DNA of 64,000 nucleotides from RGIG3178 sp964533965 (lineage in GTDB: Bacteria > Bacillota > Clostridia > Christensenellales > QAND01): NCBI GenBank assembly GCA_964533965.1, contig CAZHNN010000013.1, positions 1 to 64,000 on the forward strand, read 5' to 3'. The notes below the pieces were generated by a model, which was not told where the DNA came from, did no database searches, and was given only the letters and a program-made list of their open reading frames with translations. The position numbers and the translations under genes were made by a program. Shown here one piece after another: positions 16,501 through 24,762 of this stretch (position 1 is its first letter; every line of letters begins with the position of its first letter).

Positions 16501-17121
16501 AGAAGTCTTTGACAGGCTGGAGGTGCGCAACATCCAAAAGCCGCGCGTCGGCATCGTGGCGAAGTACTGGTGAAATACCACCCAACCGCGAACAACAACA
16601 TCGTGGAGCTTTTGGAGCGCGAAGGCGTGGAGACGGTGACGCCAGATCTGATGGGGATGTTGCTGTACTTCTCGTACAACTGGGATTTCAAATACAAAGC
16701 CTCAGCGCAAGGCTATAGAACGGTTTGCGGCAAGGCTTGGCATCTTTGCGATGCAGATGTACAGAAGACCGATGATCCAGGCTCTAACAAAGAGCAGGCG
16801 GTTTGACGCGCCCCCGCACATTAAAGAGCTTGCGCGCTATGCTGAACCCATCGTCTCGGCAACCAGACCGGCGAGGGCTGGCTTTTAACGGGCGAGATGT
16901 GCGAGCTGATACACAGTGGCGTGGAGAACATCTTTTGCCTGCAGCCGTTCGCGTGCCTGCCCAACCACATTATGGGCAAAGGCGTTATCAAGGCGCTTCG
17001 CAAGCGTTTTCCCGAATCGAACATCTGCGCCATCGATTACGACCCCGGCGCCAGCGAAGTGAATCAGCTCAACCGCATGAAGTTGATGCTGTCGATGGCG
17101 TTTGAGAAGATGTGGGCATAG
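16501..17121 (+). pseudogene. C-terminal remnant of acyl-CoA dehydratase activase (DUF2229 family)
   Basis: Three reading frames joined in order give one recognisable protein end: first EVFDRLEVRNIQKPRVGIV, then (after loss of one G near 16559) EVLVKYHPTANNNIVELLERE, a shift near 16765 into IQALTKSRRFDAPPHIKELA, and a shift near 16855 into GNQTGEGWLLTGEMCELI and IDYDPGASEVNQLNR, ending at the TAG 17119-17121. This is the last 200 or so residues of the ~1400-residue ATP-dependent activator of 2-hydroxyacyl-CoA dehydratases. The N-terminal 1200 residues are absent, so the copy is a decayed fragment. Confidence 0.8.
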
Positions 17122-17151
17122 AAAAGATCGTTAGCAAAATCAAAGACAAGG

Positions 17152-17481
17152 TTAACGATTCACCGGTGCCGACGGGTAGTCCGCGCTATTTTGAACAGGA
17201 TGAATTGTATTTTCAATTTCATGGATGTCACGGTAATAGAATTCAAGCGTTTGCTGGACCTGCGCTGCATAGTACAATTCTTCCAACGCTTCTTCTTCGC
17301 TCCGAAACGATTGCATATTCGTTTCGGAGTGTTCATCATTTTGATAGACTTTCCACGAATTGTCCCGCTCATCGTAATAATAGCCAAGAACGAGAGGCTC
17401 GCCCGTATATGCTTGCGTTACGATATGCCAATCTCCCATATCGAATTGCCGAATCTTTTGATAAAATTCCTGTTTGTTCAT
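17152..17481 (-). CDS. small hypothetical protein
   Basis: 109 residues, acidic, rich in Tyr, Glu and Gln. It opens MNKQEFYQKIRQFDMGDWHIV and contains GYYYDERDNSWKVYQNDE, a layout common in small single-domain immunity-like or phage-like proteins, but no family is recognised. SD AGAGAGGATTTC precedes the ATG. The gene is read toward the acyl-CoA activase remnant; its C-terminal tail (PVQNSADYPSAPVNR) overlaps nothing else. Confidence 0.55.
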   Translation of the reverse strand: MNKQEFYQKIRQFDMGDWHIVTQAYTGEPLVLGYYYDERDNSWKVYQNDEHSETNMQSFRSEEEALEELYYAAQVQQTLEFYYRDIHEIENTIHPVQNSADYPSAPVNR

Positions 17482-17573
17482 GAAATCCTCTCTTTCCTTT
17501 TGTTACTGTTTCCAAACACAGCACCGGCAATTCGTTTGGCGATAAAACCTAACAGAAAGTTCTAGGATAAGAA

Positions 17574-17596
17574 AAGGCTGCCTAATTGGCAGCCTT
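17574..17596 (-). terminator. terminator for the repeat-protein gene
   Basis: Minus strand AAGGCTGCC-AATTA-GGCAGCCTT followed by TTCTTATCC; a second hairpin AAACCTGC/GCAGGTTT lies between it and the gene (17625-17642). Confidence 0.7.
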
Positions 17597-17652
17597 ACGC
17601 TCCCATTGGTGGGAGGCGGCAAACCTGCTACAGGCAGGTTTGTTTTGGTCGG

Positions 17653-18003
17653 TTATTTGTTCTTGTTTTTCGGCCCTTGCTGCTGGTTTTGCGAGCTTGA
17701 TCTGTTCTGTGAACCTGAGCTGCTGCTGTCGGTGCGCAGATTATAGATCGATTCGTTCGGATCATTTACCTTTGAGCCGGAACTATTGGTCTGGCTAGCG
17801 GATTTGTCCGATTGGAAGCTGCCGGTATTCATGCGGTTTTGCTGGTTGTCGCGGCTGGTGCTGCCGGTATTCATGCGGTTTTGCTGGCTGTCGCGGCTGG
17901 TGCTGCCGGTATTCATACGGTTTTGCTGGTTGTCGCGGCTGGTGCCGCCGGTATCCATGCGGTTCTGTTGGTTACGGTTGTTTTTGTTGTTTTTGTCGTC
18001 CAC
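17653..18003 (-). CDS. disordered protein with four 14-residue tandem repeats
   Basis: 116 residues from a GTG at 18003 (AGAGGAAA upstream). After a Lys/Asn head come four repeats of QQNRMNTGSTSRDN with small changes, then a Ser/Asn/Gln-rich tail ending GPKNKNK. Cys, Trp and most hydrophobic residues are missing, so it must be unfolded. At DNA level the repeats are 42 bp units and almost identical, so copy number probably varies between strains. Composition resembles small Asn/Gln-rich spore proteins; this is only an analogy. Confidence 0.65.
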   Translation of the reverse strand: MDDKNNKNNRNQQNRMDTGGTSRDNQQNRMNTGSTSRDSQQNRMNTGSTSRDNQQNRMNTGSFQSDKSASQTNSSGSKVNDPNESIYNLRTDSSSSGSQNRSSSQNQQQGPKNKNK

Positions 18004-18202
18004 GATGCATTTCCTCTCTTTGTTTCGGGTTTTTATTGGGCTTTTGAACTGCGCTGCACCATGATGCGGTATGCACAGTGCTTTTTACTGCAATGACATT
18101 GACTGCGGGTTGTACTCGTACCCAGTGTTGTCCGCTACTATGTCCTCTTCAGTGTTTGTTGTTGGGTTAAAATTATCCCAACGAAAGGAAGGAAGAATAT
18201 TC

Positions 18203-18349
18203 CTAAAACTCGTCAAATTCATCGGAGCTCTTTTCGTAGTCCTTAGCGCTGTAGTTCCCGTTATACAGCAGATCCTGATAATTCTTTTCGGCAGACCGGG
18301 CCGGTGCCTGACGTTTCCCAAAAAAGAACCTTGAAAACCAGTTAGCCAT
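18203..18349 (-). CDS. small protein, 48 residues
   Basis: Short frame on the minus strand from ATG 18349, eleven bases behind AAAGGAAC, to a TAG at 18203. The product starts MANWFSRFFFGKRQAPARSA and ends with a Tyr/Asp/Glu-rich tail SSDEFDEF. A hydrophobic-basic head and strongly acidic tail suggest a peripheral membrane or adaptor peptide. It lies between the lipoprotein gene and the repeat-protein gene on the same strand. No family recognised; short Clostridia-specific peptides of this kind are often unannotated. Confidence 0.5.
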   Translation of the reverse strand: MANWFSRFFFGKRQAPARSAEKNYQDLLYNGNYSAKDYEKSSDEFDEF

Positions 18350-18450
18350 GGGGGATGTTCCTTTCGTTTTGATTTTGTGGGCTTATCGTTTGATTTTAAG
18401 GGAGTTTTATACATGGAAACAAAATGCAAAATGTGCTCTAGAAGCCAATA

Positions 18451-18481
18451 AAGGAGGAACAGCAGAGTGCCGTTCCTCCTT
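18451..18481 (-). terminator. terminator of the Pro/Thr-linker lipoprotein gene
   Basis: AAGGAGGAAC (18451-18460) pairs with GTTCCTCCTT (18472-18481); read on the minus strand the stem is followed by TATTGG, a weak T-run. Confidence 0.6.
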
Positions 18482-18503
18482 CTTACAGGGAGAGAGAAAG
18501 GTT

Positions 18504-19514
18504 CTATACGATGCTTGGTATGCCTTCAAACCATTCGCCGGCGGGTTTACCGCCAATGAGTATGGTGGAATTTGAAATGGTAAACGCCAGCTTGCCGGAT
18601 CTACCGTCGGAGAGTGTGAAAAGCAAATACGTTTTTGCATCGGTGGCAGTCATGCGTATATGCGTTCCTTTTAATAAGGTCGCGGATACGTAGGTGTTGT
18701 TTTTCAAGATCTTGACCGGCAAATCCTTCTGGACGGTCAACTGACGGTTCGGACCTGTGATATGCCATAGCTTGTCACCCGATGGGTTCAGTATGAAAGT
18801 GCTGCCAAGCGCAAAATCTCTATTTGCGTCCCATACGCCAAGCACGTTGGCGTAGTCGAATACCTTGGCGGATGAGCCGGTCATCGAAAGGAGATACCCT
18901 GTAATGGTGCATGTTTTTTTGAGCGTAAATGTGGCGTTATCGATCTGATATACCGAGGTGATATAGTCATCGCTGTCGCGGTCCATGCTCAGCAACACGC
19001 AAGCCTTGCCGCTCGAACCTTTATACAGATAGGCGGAAACAAAGGTATACTCCAGCGTGAGCGAGATCTCCTTGCCGCTGCTGTTCTTTACGGTAATGGT
19101 CGATGCGCTGCCTTTGGCTGTAACACTCACCGTTTCCTTTTTTTCGTCGCCATTGTAGTCGATTGAAACCGGCGTATTGGCCGTAAGTTTCAGGGGATTA
19201 TCCGAAGGCGCTGCCGTGGGTGTCGGTGTTGTTGTTTTTGTGGGCGTCGGCGTCGTGGTCTTTGTAGGTGTGGGTGTCGGTGTCTTCGTATTCGACGGCG
19301 TTACGGATGGCGTCGGGGAAACCGAAGGTGTCGGAGTTGGGCTTGCCAAGGCAGTTGGAGATAAGGATGGCGTAACGCTGGGCGTGGGGGTGATGATGGC
19401 CATTGCGGGCAATGTGGGAGCTGGCGTGTTGGATTTCTTCTCCACCAGCAGTTCGCAGCCGCAGAGGGCCAGTATAGCGATCAGGAATGCCTGGACAACA
19501 ATACGCTTTTTCAT
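18504..19514 (-). CDS. lipoprotein with Thr/Pro linker and FG-GAP/VCBS-like domain
   Basis: 336 residues from ATG 19514. Signal peptide with lipobox ILALC (Cys18), then a 90-residue wall-spanning linker of TPTPTPTKTT-type repeats (about 30-100), then a globular beta domain starting VSIDYNGDEKKETVSV, where DYNGDEKKE is the calcium-loop pattern of VCBS/FG-GAP repeats. The C-terminal part carries an SH3-like stretch (VKILKNNTYVSATLLKGTHIRM). It is exported, lipid-anchored and reaches through the peptidoglycan; ligand unknown. First of a run of lipoprotein genes on the minus strand. Confidence 0.75.
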   Translation of the reverse strand: MKKRIVVQAFLIAILALCGCELLVEKKSNTPAPTLPAMAIITPTPSVTPSLSPTALASPTPTPSVSPTPSVTPSNTKTPTPTPTKTTTPTPTKTTTPTPTAAPSDNPLKLTANTPVSIDYNGDEKKETVSVTAKGSASTITVKNSSGKEISLTLEYTFVSAYLYKGSSGKACVLLSMDRDSDDYITSVYQIDNATFTLKKTCTITGYLLSMTGSSAKVFDYANVLGVWDANRDFALGSTFILNPSGDKLWHITGPNRQLTVQKDLPVKILKNNTYVSATLLKGTHIRMTATDAKTYLLFTLSDGRSGKLAFTISNSTILIGGKPAGEWFEGIPSIV

Positions 19515-19670
19515 TGGATTCGATCCCTTCCACCGAATAGTCAATACAGCCATAATTTTCCGTATTAAATATCCCCAAATATCGATGGATTACACAAAAA
19601 GCCCGTATAAACGGAGGAATCGCCGGCATGAAGGCTGGACAGTACGGAGGTTTAATGAGCAGGAGACGAA

Positions 19671-19693
19671 AAGCCGGCTTTGTATCAGCCGGC
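19671..19693 (-). terminator. terminator of the HExxH lipoprotein gene
   Basis: Minus strand GCCGGCT-GATACAA-AGCCGGC followed by TTTTCGTC, about 90 bases after the stop codon. Confidence 0.65.
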
Positions 19694-19779
19694 CAATAGG
19701 TCTTTTCGCTAAGTGACATGTATTTTCTTAAATCATAATATCTGCTGACCCGTCAGCCGTTTTGGAGCAATCCGGGCTT

Positions 19780-20985
19780 TTATTTCTGCTTCTGAATTAG
19801 CCATTTGTCAAACGCGGCCTGGAATGCCGCATCCGATTGATAGCCAAATACGCCTTTTATTGCTTCGTCGGTATATTGGACACCCTCTTTGAGTTTCTCC
19901 TCCCCTGTAACGGGAAGATACGGATGCTTTTGCATGTATAGGAGCGCCGCTTTCATCTTCTCCCACCCGAAGGTATCCAAAAGAAAGGCTGCATAGGCTT
20001 TGGAGGTAGCGTAATACAGGTCGACATCGCTCAGGTCGCCGATGCCGAAACTCTCCAGATCCAACGTTTTGTGCGTAGCAAATGGCGTAAACTGTGCGGA
20101 CAGTTCTTTTTTTGTCATGTAGGGCGCCGAAGCGTCGGTAAGGGCCGTCTCGTTGATGCCGGCTATACCTTCCTGCAACCAGTAGGCGGCGTTGTCCGCA
20201 CTTAGTTCCGAAACCATGCGGTGTGCGCTCTCGTGGCTGAGCATCTGCTTGTAATCGCTCTCTGTCATGGAGTACAGCAGGCTTTCGGGATTGAAGATCT
20301 TGATGGACTCCTTGTATTCATGCCAACCACCCGTCCATTCGGGCAAATCAAACTTTACGGACTGCAGAAATACCTGCAGGTCTGAATAGATCTTAATCGT
20401 AACGGGCTCCTTGGAAGTGTAGGCATACCGCGCCTGCATCCGGGAAAGGATGGATGTTTCCATGTCCAAAAGCTTCTGTGCCAGCTGCTGTTGACCTTTT
20501 GTATAGTAGACCTCTACATTTGCGTTTTCGATGCTCTCAAATTGGGGGCCGCAATAATAAAGCTTGCCTTTCACGGCTTGAAAGAATGCTTCGTATGTGC
20601 AGCTATGCTTTTTGCCGTTTAGGCTATAGCTTTGTTCGATCACAGCGGTGAATCCGCCGTTCGCTTGCGCAGCGGACACCGCCTTCATGGAGAAATCGGT
20701 AACGGATAAGCTCTTTGCCGAACGGATCAGGGAACCCTCTTCCTTGTACAGGACGGCATCCGTGGGCAGCACTGTGGAGAGAAACAGCGCTGTATCATCC
20801 TTGCTCACTGCTTCCTGTCTTGTCTTCAGGAGGTTTTGAAGGTCGATGCGCTGCTGATCCGAAATGGAAAATACCTGTGCTGCCGTTGGTGTGGGAGTCA
20901 AAGCAGGCGCCGGTATGCGGATGAAGCAACCACACAGAGAAAGCAGCAAAGACAACAGGATGCACAACGCGGTTTTACGCTTCAT
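19780..20985 (-). CDS. lipoprotein with HExxH metallopeptidase domain (peptidase MA-like)
   Basis: 401 residues from ATG 20985 (GGGAGGTTCACGT upstream). Lipobox LSLCGC near residue 15, a short Pro/Thr spacer, an NTF2-like domain (about 40-150: DQQRIDLQNLLKTRQEAV...), then a gluzincin domain with LSHESAHRMVSEL, i.e. the zinc motif HExxH, and WLQEGIAGINE 20 or so residues later supplying the third zinc ligand Glu. It is probably a secreted, membrane-tethered zinc protease. Substrate unknown. The upstream region carries a perfect 14-bp palindrome. Confidence 0.78.
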   Translation of the reverse strand: MKRKTALCILLSLLLSLCGCFIRIPAPALTPTPTAAQVFSISDQQRIDLQNLLKTRQEAVSKDDTALFLSTVLPTDAVLYKEEGSLIRSAKSLSVTDFSMKAVSAAQANGGFTAVIEQSYSLNGKKHSCTYEAFFQAVKGKLYYCGPQFESIENANVEVYYTKGQQQLAQKLLDMETSILSRMQARYAYTSKEPVTIKIYSDLQVFLQSVKFDLPEWTGGWHEYKESIKIFNPESLLYSMTESDYKQMLSHESAHRMVSELSADNAAYWLQEGIAGINETALTDASAPYMTKKELSAQFTPFATHKTLDLESFGIGDLSDVDLYYATSKAYAAFLLDTFGWEKMKAALLYMQKHPYLPVTGEEKLKEGVQYTDEAIKGVFGYQSDAAFQAAFDKWLIQKQK

Positions 20986-21035
20986 ACGTGAACCTCCCAA
21001 GGCGGAGAATTTGTTATGGATGATCGGATAAGAGC

Positions 21036-21049
21036 ATTTACATGTAAAT
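21036..21049. promoter_or_regulatory. perfect palindrome, possible operator
   Basis: ATTTACATGTAAAT, 51 bases upstream of the metallopeptidase lipoprotein start codon, in a 250-base gap that is otherwise without genes. Regulator unknown. Confidence 0.35.
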
Positions 21050-21255
21050 TAATTTTATCCATACACTCTATCATACCATCCGGTGTACGGCAATTATGGC
21101 GCCCAAGGCTTTCGCAACAGCCGCCACCGATTGACGTTATTCCGCAGGAAATCCTGTCCCATGGAATACGTTACTTTGCCTCTGCTTCATGAATGAAAGC
21201 GGTTTTTTCAAACATAGAAATCTATCGTATAGTGTTCCAAAAAAGGAGGGTCGGG

Positions 21256-22203
21256 ATGAAAAAGCGCCTTTGCACCATCGGTCTTGTGTTGTTTCTGGTA
21301 TCGCTTTCCTTTGGCTGCAGTTCAAAAGGCCCGCAGGTACCCTCGCCTGTTGCGACAAGTTCTCCAGGCAAACTGCTCACAGTGGCGTATCTTGACGTGG
21401 GGCAAGGCGACAGCATCTTTATTGAAACGCCCAACGGCAAGACCATGCTGATCGATGCGGGAGAAGCGACAAGCCAACGTACCGTTTCGGAGTATATTGA
21501 GAAAAAGGGCGTTGCGAAGATCGATGTGCTCATTGCGACCCATCCTCACGCCGACCATATCGGCGCAATGGCATACATTGTGGATCATTTTGCGATAGGC
21601 TCGGTCTACATGCCAACGGTAGAGTCCTCTTCATCAACGTATAAAACGCTGATGAAGGCGATTGAAAAGAAGGGAATAGAGGTAAACGTGGCCAAGGCGG
21701 GGGTTGACATTCCGCTGGATAGAGATCTTACCATCAGCGTGCTGGCACCATTGGGTACCGGTTATGCCAATGTGAACGATTTCTCCGCCGTAGTAGAAAT
21801 AACCTATAATCAGACGGAGTTCCTCTTCATGGGGGATGCGAGCGAAGTTTCGGAACAACAGATGCTAAAAGCCAACGAAGATGTCGATTCGGATGTGCTC
21901 AAAGTAGGGCATCACGGATCTCAAACATCCAGCTCAAAAGACTTTCTGCGCGCAGTGTCACCTGAATATGCCGTTATCAGTGTTGGGCTTCATAATACAT
22001 ATGGCCATCCTTCCGCTGCTGCACTACAGCGGTTAAAGGATGTGAACGCCAGAATATACAGGACAGATCAGGACGGAACCGTTGTCATGACGAGTAACGG
22101 CCAGACCATTTTCATTGTAAACCCGGTTTCATGGCGGAAAGAAAAAAGGCCTATACATATTTTCAATTTTGATTATTTGATAATACAACAAAAAGTGGCA
22201 TAA
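21256..22203 (+). CDS. lipoprotein with ComEC/Rec2-like metallo-beta-lactamase domain
   Basis: 315 residues from ATG 21256 behind AGGAGGG. Lipobox LSFGC near residue 20, then a metallo-beta-lactamase fold of the ComEC C-terminal type: VAYLDVGQGDSIFIETPNGKTMLIDAG, the metal motif THPHADHIG, FLFMGDAS, LKVGHHGS and VISVG. ComEC-type domains are thought to degrade the non-transported DNA strand; stand-alone secreted versions are frequent in Clostridia and are likely phosphodiesterases or nucleases at the cell surface. It is the only plus-strand gene in this lipoprotein block. Confidence 0.82.
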   Translation: MKKRLCTIGLVLFLVSLSFGCSSKGPQVPSPVATSSPGKLLTVAYLDVGQGDSIFIETPNGKTMLIDAGEATSQRTVSEYIEKKGVAKIDVLIATHPHADHIGAMAYIVDHFAIGSVYMPTVESSSSTYKTLMKAIEKKGIEVNVAKAGVDIPLDRDLTISVLAPLGTGYANVNDFSAVVEITYNQTEFLFMGDASEVSEQQMLKANEDVDSDVLKVGHHGSQTSSSKDFLRAVSPEYAVISVGLHNTYGHPSAAALQRLKDVNARIYRTDQDGTVVMTSNGQTIFIVNPVSWRKEKRPIHIFNFDYLIIQQKVA

Positions 22204-22287
22204 AAAACAAATGACAAATTTCGCAAGAATTCAGATAAAATCATTGGTGGAGCATGCACGATTGTTTTTGGGGAAATGGGGTCTGAT

Positions 22288-22611
22288 TTAAATGTTTTTC
22301 TTCTGTTCCCGGTACAGCGCGAGAAAAGCCAGTAGAGCGATTCGTTCATCATCACTCAGATCCTCGATTACACCGTCTCTATTTGTACCGATGGCTGTTT
22401 TGTAAGGAGGGGCTGCATTATCCGTCCGACCAAGCAGATAGTCTACAGAAACATTGAAATGATCGGCGATTTTTTGTAGTTTCTCTGCAGAAGGGCTGTT
22501 TACGTTCCATTTCCGAATACTTCCGTTTCCAAACCCCAGGACTCGTTCAATGCCAGACAATGTTTGGTTGCTTGCTTTTGCAAGCGTTTGTATCCGACCT
22601 ACAATAGGCAT
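22288..22611 (-). CDS. XRE-family (Cro/CI) transcription regulator
   Basis: 107 residues. Helix-turn-helix in the first 65 residues (GRIQTLAKASNQTLSGIERVLGFGNGSIRKW ending with KIADHFNVSVDYLLGRTD, the classic XRE closing motif), then a short tail with acidic SDDERIALLAFLALYRE helix. GGGGGATG precedes the ATG. Small phage-type repressors of this kind often control neighbours, but no phage genes are present; the target is unknown. The upstream region has the perfect palindrome at 22732. Confidence 0.85.
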   Translation of the reverse strand: MPIVGRIQTLAKASNQTLSGIERVLGFGNGSIRKWNVNSPSAEKLQKIADHFNVSVDYLLGRTDNAAPPYKTAIGTNRDGVIEDLSDDERIALLAFLALYREQKKNI

Positions 22612-22731
22612 AGCTCATCCCCCGTGCACTACTAAGTATTACGATATAAACTTATTATAATACACTATAAACACTAACTGTATCGTACCAAAAATATAAC
22701 AGGTTTACAATAGCACTTGCAAAATTTGTCG

Positions 22732-22745
22732 ACCAAACGTTTGGT
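22732..22745. promoter_or_regulatory. perfect palindrome, possible operator
   Basis: ACCAAACGTTTGGT, 120 bases upstream of the XRE regulator gene and 40 bases beyond the end of the neighbouring lipoprotein gene. Its shape fits a dimeric repressor such as a TetR or LacI protein; no such gene is adjacent. Confidence 0.35.
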
Positions 22746-22784
22746 GAAAACACCGTTCGATCTAAAAAAGACAAATATGCGATG

Positions 22785-23546
22785 TCAACTCTCTATAAGA
22801 CAGCTTACTGTTATGAGTGCGGTATTGTATTCGTCTTGTGGCCTTGTATAGGCAATGGACCACTGGTATTTTCCGTCCTTGAATCGATAGGTTCGGCCGG
22901 ATGTCTGGACGGAGATAGCAAAATCCTTGCTGTTCCGATATGTCTTTTCATAATAGGAAACGAATTCGGTTTCGGACATCTTGGAAAGATACGTTATCGT
23001 ATACTTGTCGCTGCGTGCCGCCTGGTCAAATCGTTCAAACATCTTCGAGGACAGCGCATTCTTGTCATCCATTGCCTTCACGGTATCGGGATAACCGCCA
23101 AAATACGGATTGGCGGTCGGGATCTGCGCATCCGTTAGCCCGATGGTGATGGTGATGTCCGATGTGCCGGCATTGTCGATGATCGTTACAGATACGGGGT
23201 TGTTCCCGACACTTCCCGAAAGGAATTCCGTTGCGTTTGCATCGTCTATTCTGGTGAATTTGCTCTTATAGAGCTGCAGCGCATCGTTTTTCTTGGCGGT
23301 AGATGAAAAGCGAACCGTATACGTATAACGCCCGTAGATGGCGTTTGGCTGCTCTTTTTGCTCATACGCGCAGTAGAGCACCTTCTGATTTGCAAACAGC
23401 GGCATTATGTCTTCCGGGTAACCGCTAAGTAGTGCCTGCCGAACGTTGCCTGCCTGTTTTGATTTGGAGGATATCCCCTTGCAGCCTGCCAAAAGGCACA
23501 CCAATGCGAGCAGCCACAGGGTGGCGGTGTGCAATTTTGTTTTCAT
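22785..23546 (-). CDS. lipoprotein of an unrecognised three-member family (copy 1)
   Basis: 253 residues from ATG 23546 (AAGGGGG upstream). Lipobox LLAGC near residue 18. The mature part shares an ordered set of motifs with the proteins at 23776 and 32509: SGYPEDIMPLF, then a Tyr-rich strand YTYTVRFSSTA, NPYFGGYPDTV, a segment on Asn-Leu-Ser near KNALSS, a YLSKMSETEFVSYYEKTY block and a final ITVSC. I do not know the family. The protein is exported and lipid-anchored; the fold looks alpha/beta with two similar halves. Confidence 0.7.
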   Translation of the reverse strand: MKTKLHTATLWLLALVCLLAGCKGISSKSKQAGNVRQALLSGYPEDIMPLFANQKVLYCAYEQKEQPNAIYGRYTYTVRFSSTAKKNDALQLYKSKFTRIDDANATEFLSGSVGNNPVSVTIIDNAGTSDITITIGLTDAQIPTANPYFGGYPDTVKAMDDKNALSSKMFERFDQAARSDKYTITYLSKMSETEFVSYYEKTYRNSKDFAISVQTSGRTYRFKDGKYQWSIAYTRPQDEYNTALITVSCLIES

Positions 23547-23775
23547 TGCGGATTCCCCCTTCCCAAAATCATCCGTTGCGGCTATTTTTACGCGGCGAAA
23601 AAGTATATGAGGAAAAACGCCTTTCCAAAGCATATGTAATGTCATTATAGCATGTATATGGCATGGTGAAAGGCCGATTTTATGGGCATTGTTAACCGTC
23701 GTATGGATGCCGTAAATAGTCACGTATAGTAAGTGCGGGCCGGTGACGGGTATTACCGCTATTCTATGCGTCAGA

Positions 23776-24576
23776 TTAGGATTGCTGCCGCTCACAAACG
23801 ATTGTCAAAAATGCCGTGTTGCCCTTGCTGGGTTTGGTCAGATATACCGTATAGCGGATGCCGTCGTCCGAAAAGCTAAGGCTCTGGCTATAGTCGGTAT
23901 CGGTATGCGTGAACCCCTGCTTTTTGCCGTAGGCCGTCTCGTACGCCAATGCAAAATCAATTTGGGAAAGCGTTGAAGCGTAGCGCAGGATATACCGTTC
24001 CGATCGAACAGCCTCGGAGCTTTTTTCGTAGGATGCGGAATACAACGTGTTTTTTTTGTTCCCCAACACCTGAATTCCCAGCGCATACCCCTTGAAATAC
24101 GGGTTGGTCTCATAGCTTAAGGCTGCGGAATCGGAGGACTTGTCCGATTCCGCTTCGGCATCCATGCCGAGCATCAACGTCACCTCGAGGGCCTTATTCT
24201 CCAGCGTGTTGACGCAAACGCTTGCGGGGTGTCCGGCAACTTTTCCGAACAGGGTGTCCGAAGACAAGGTTGTGCTCTTTTGTGTCAACAGATTGTTGTA
24301 GAAGGCGAGTATCTGCTCCTTGGTTGCAGAACAAAGATAATGCACCTCATAGTATTGCTTTCCGAAGATCGGATCGCCGTCCTTGAAATCCACTTCATAT
24401 AGGCCGTAGGTGATCTTCTGGCATTCGTATAGCGGCAACAGATCCGAAGGATAGCTGTCAAGCCGTGCGTATCCGTCGTCGGGAAACGGCGTTTGGCTAG
24501 AGACCGGCTTATAGCTTTTGCAGGAGATGAGCAGCATCGCGCAGAGCGCGATCACCGCTGTCGCCTTTTTCTTCAT
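23776..24576 (-). CDS. lipoprotein of an unrecognised three-member family (copy 2)
   Basis: 266 residues from ATG 24576 (AGAGGTTCC upstream). Lipobox LLISC near residue 18. Shares with copies 1 and 3: DSYPSDLLPLYECQKITYGLY, QYYEVHYLCSATKEQILAFYNNLL, GHPASVCV, NPYFKGYALGIQ, KNTLYSASYEKS, YASTLSQIDFALAYETAYGK and the C-terminal LTIVCE. It lies 230 bases upstream of copy 1 on the same strand, so the two are a tandem duplication. Function unknown. Confidence 0.7.
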   Translation of the reverse strand: MKKKATAVIALCAMLLISCKSYKPVSSQTPFPDDGYARLDSYPSDLLPLYECQKITYGLYEVDFKDGDPIFGKQYYEVHYLCSATKEQILAFYNNLLTQKSTTLSSDTLFGKVAGHPASVCVNTLENKALEVTLMLGMDAEAESDKSSDSAALSYETNPYFKGYALGIQVLGNKKNTLYSASYEKSSEAVRSERYILRYASTLSQIDFALAYETAYGKKQGFTHTDTDYSQSLSFSDDGIRYTVYLTKPSKGNTAFLTIVCERQQS

Positions 24577-24697
24577 ACAGGAACCTCTTTGAAAAAGCAT
24601 TCAATCACAATCATACGGTATACTGCTCCGGATTGCAAACAAAGCCTGCCCTGGTCCCCATGTCAAACAATACGATCCTTTTTTAGGAATTAAAACG

Positions 24698-24731
24698 AAA
24701 ACCGCAGTCAATGCTTCTTGGCTGCGGTTTG
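24698..24731 (-). terminator. terminator of the transglutaminase-like lipoprotein gene
   Basis: Minus strand AAACCGCAG-loop-CTGCGGTTTT followed by CGTTTT; stem arms at 24700-24707 and 24722-24729. Confidence 0.75.
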
Positions 24732-24762
24732 GATATGGGCAGGATAGGAGAGGGTATGCCTT

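Noticed and set aside
18085..18202. C-terminal-looking peptide NTEEDIVADNTGYEYNPQ on the minus strand
   Set aside because: Reads well but has no usable start codon after the stop at 18203; may be chance.
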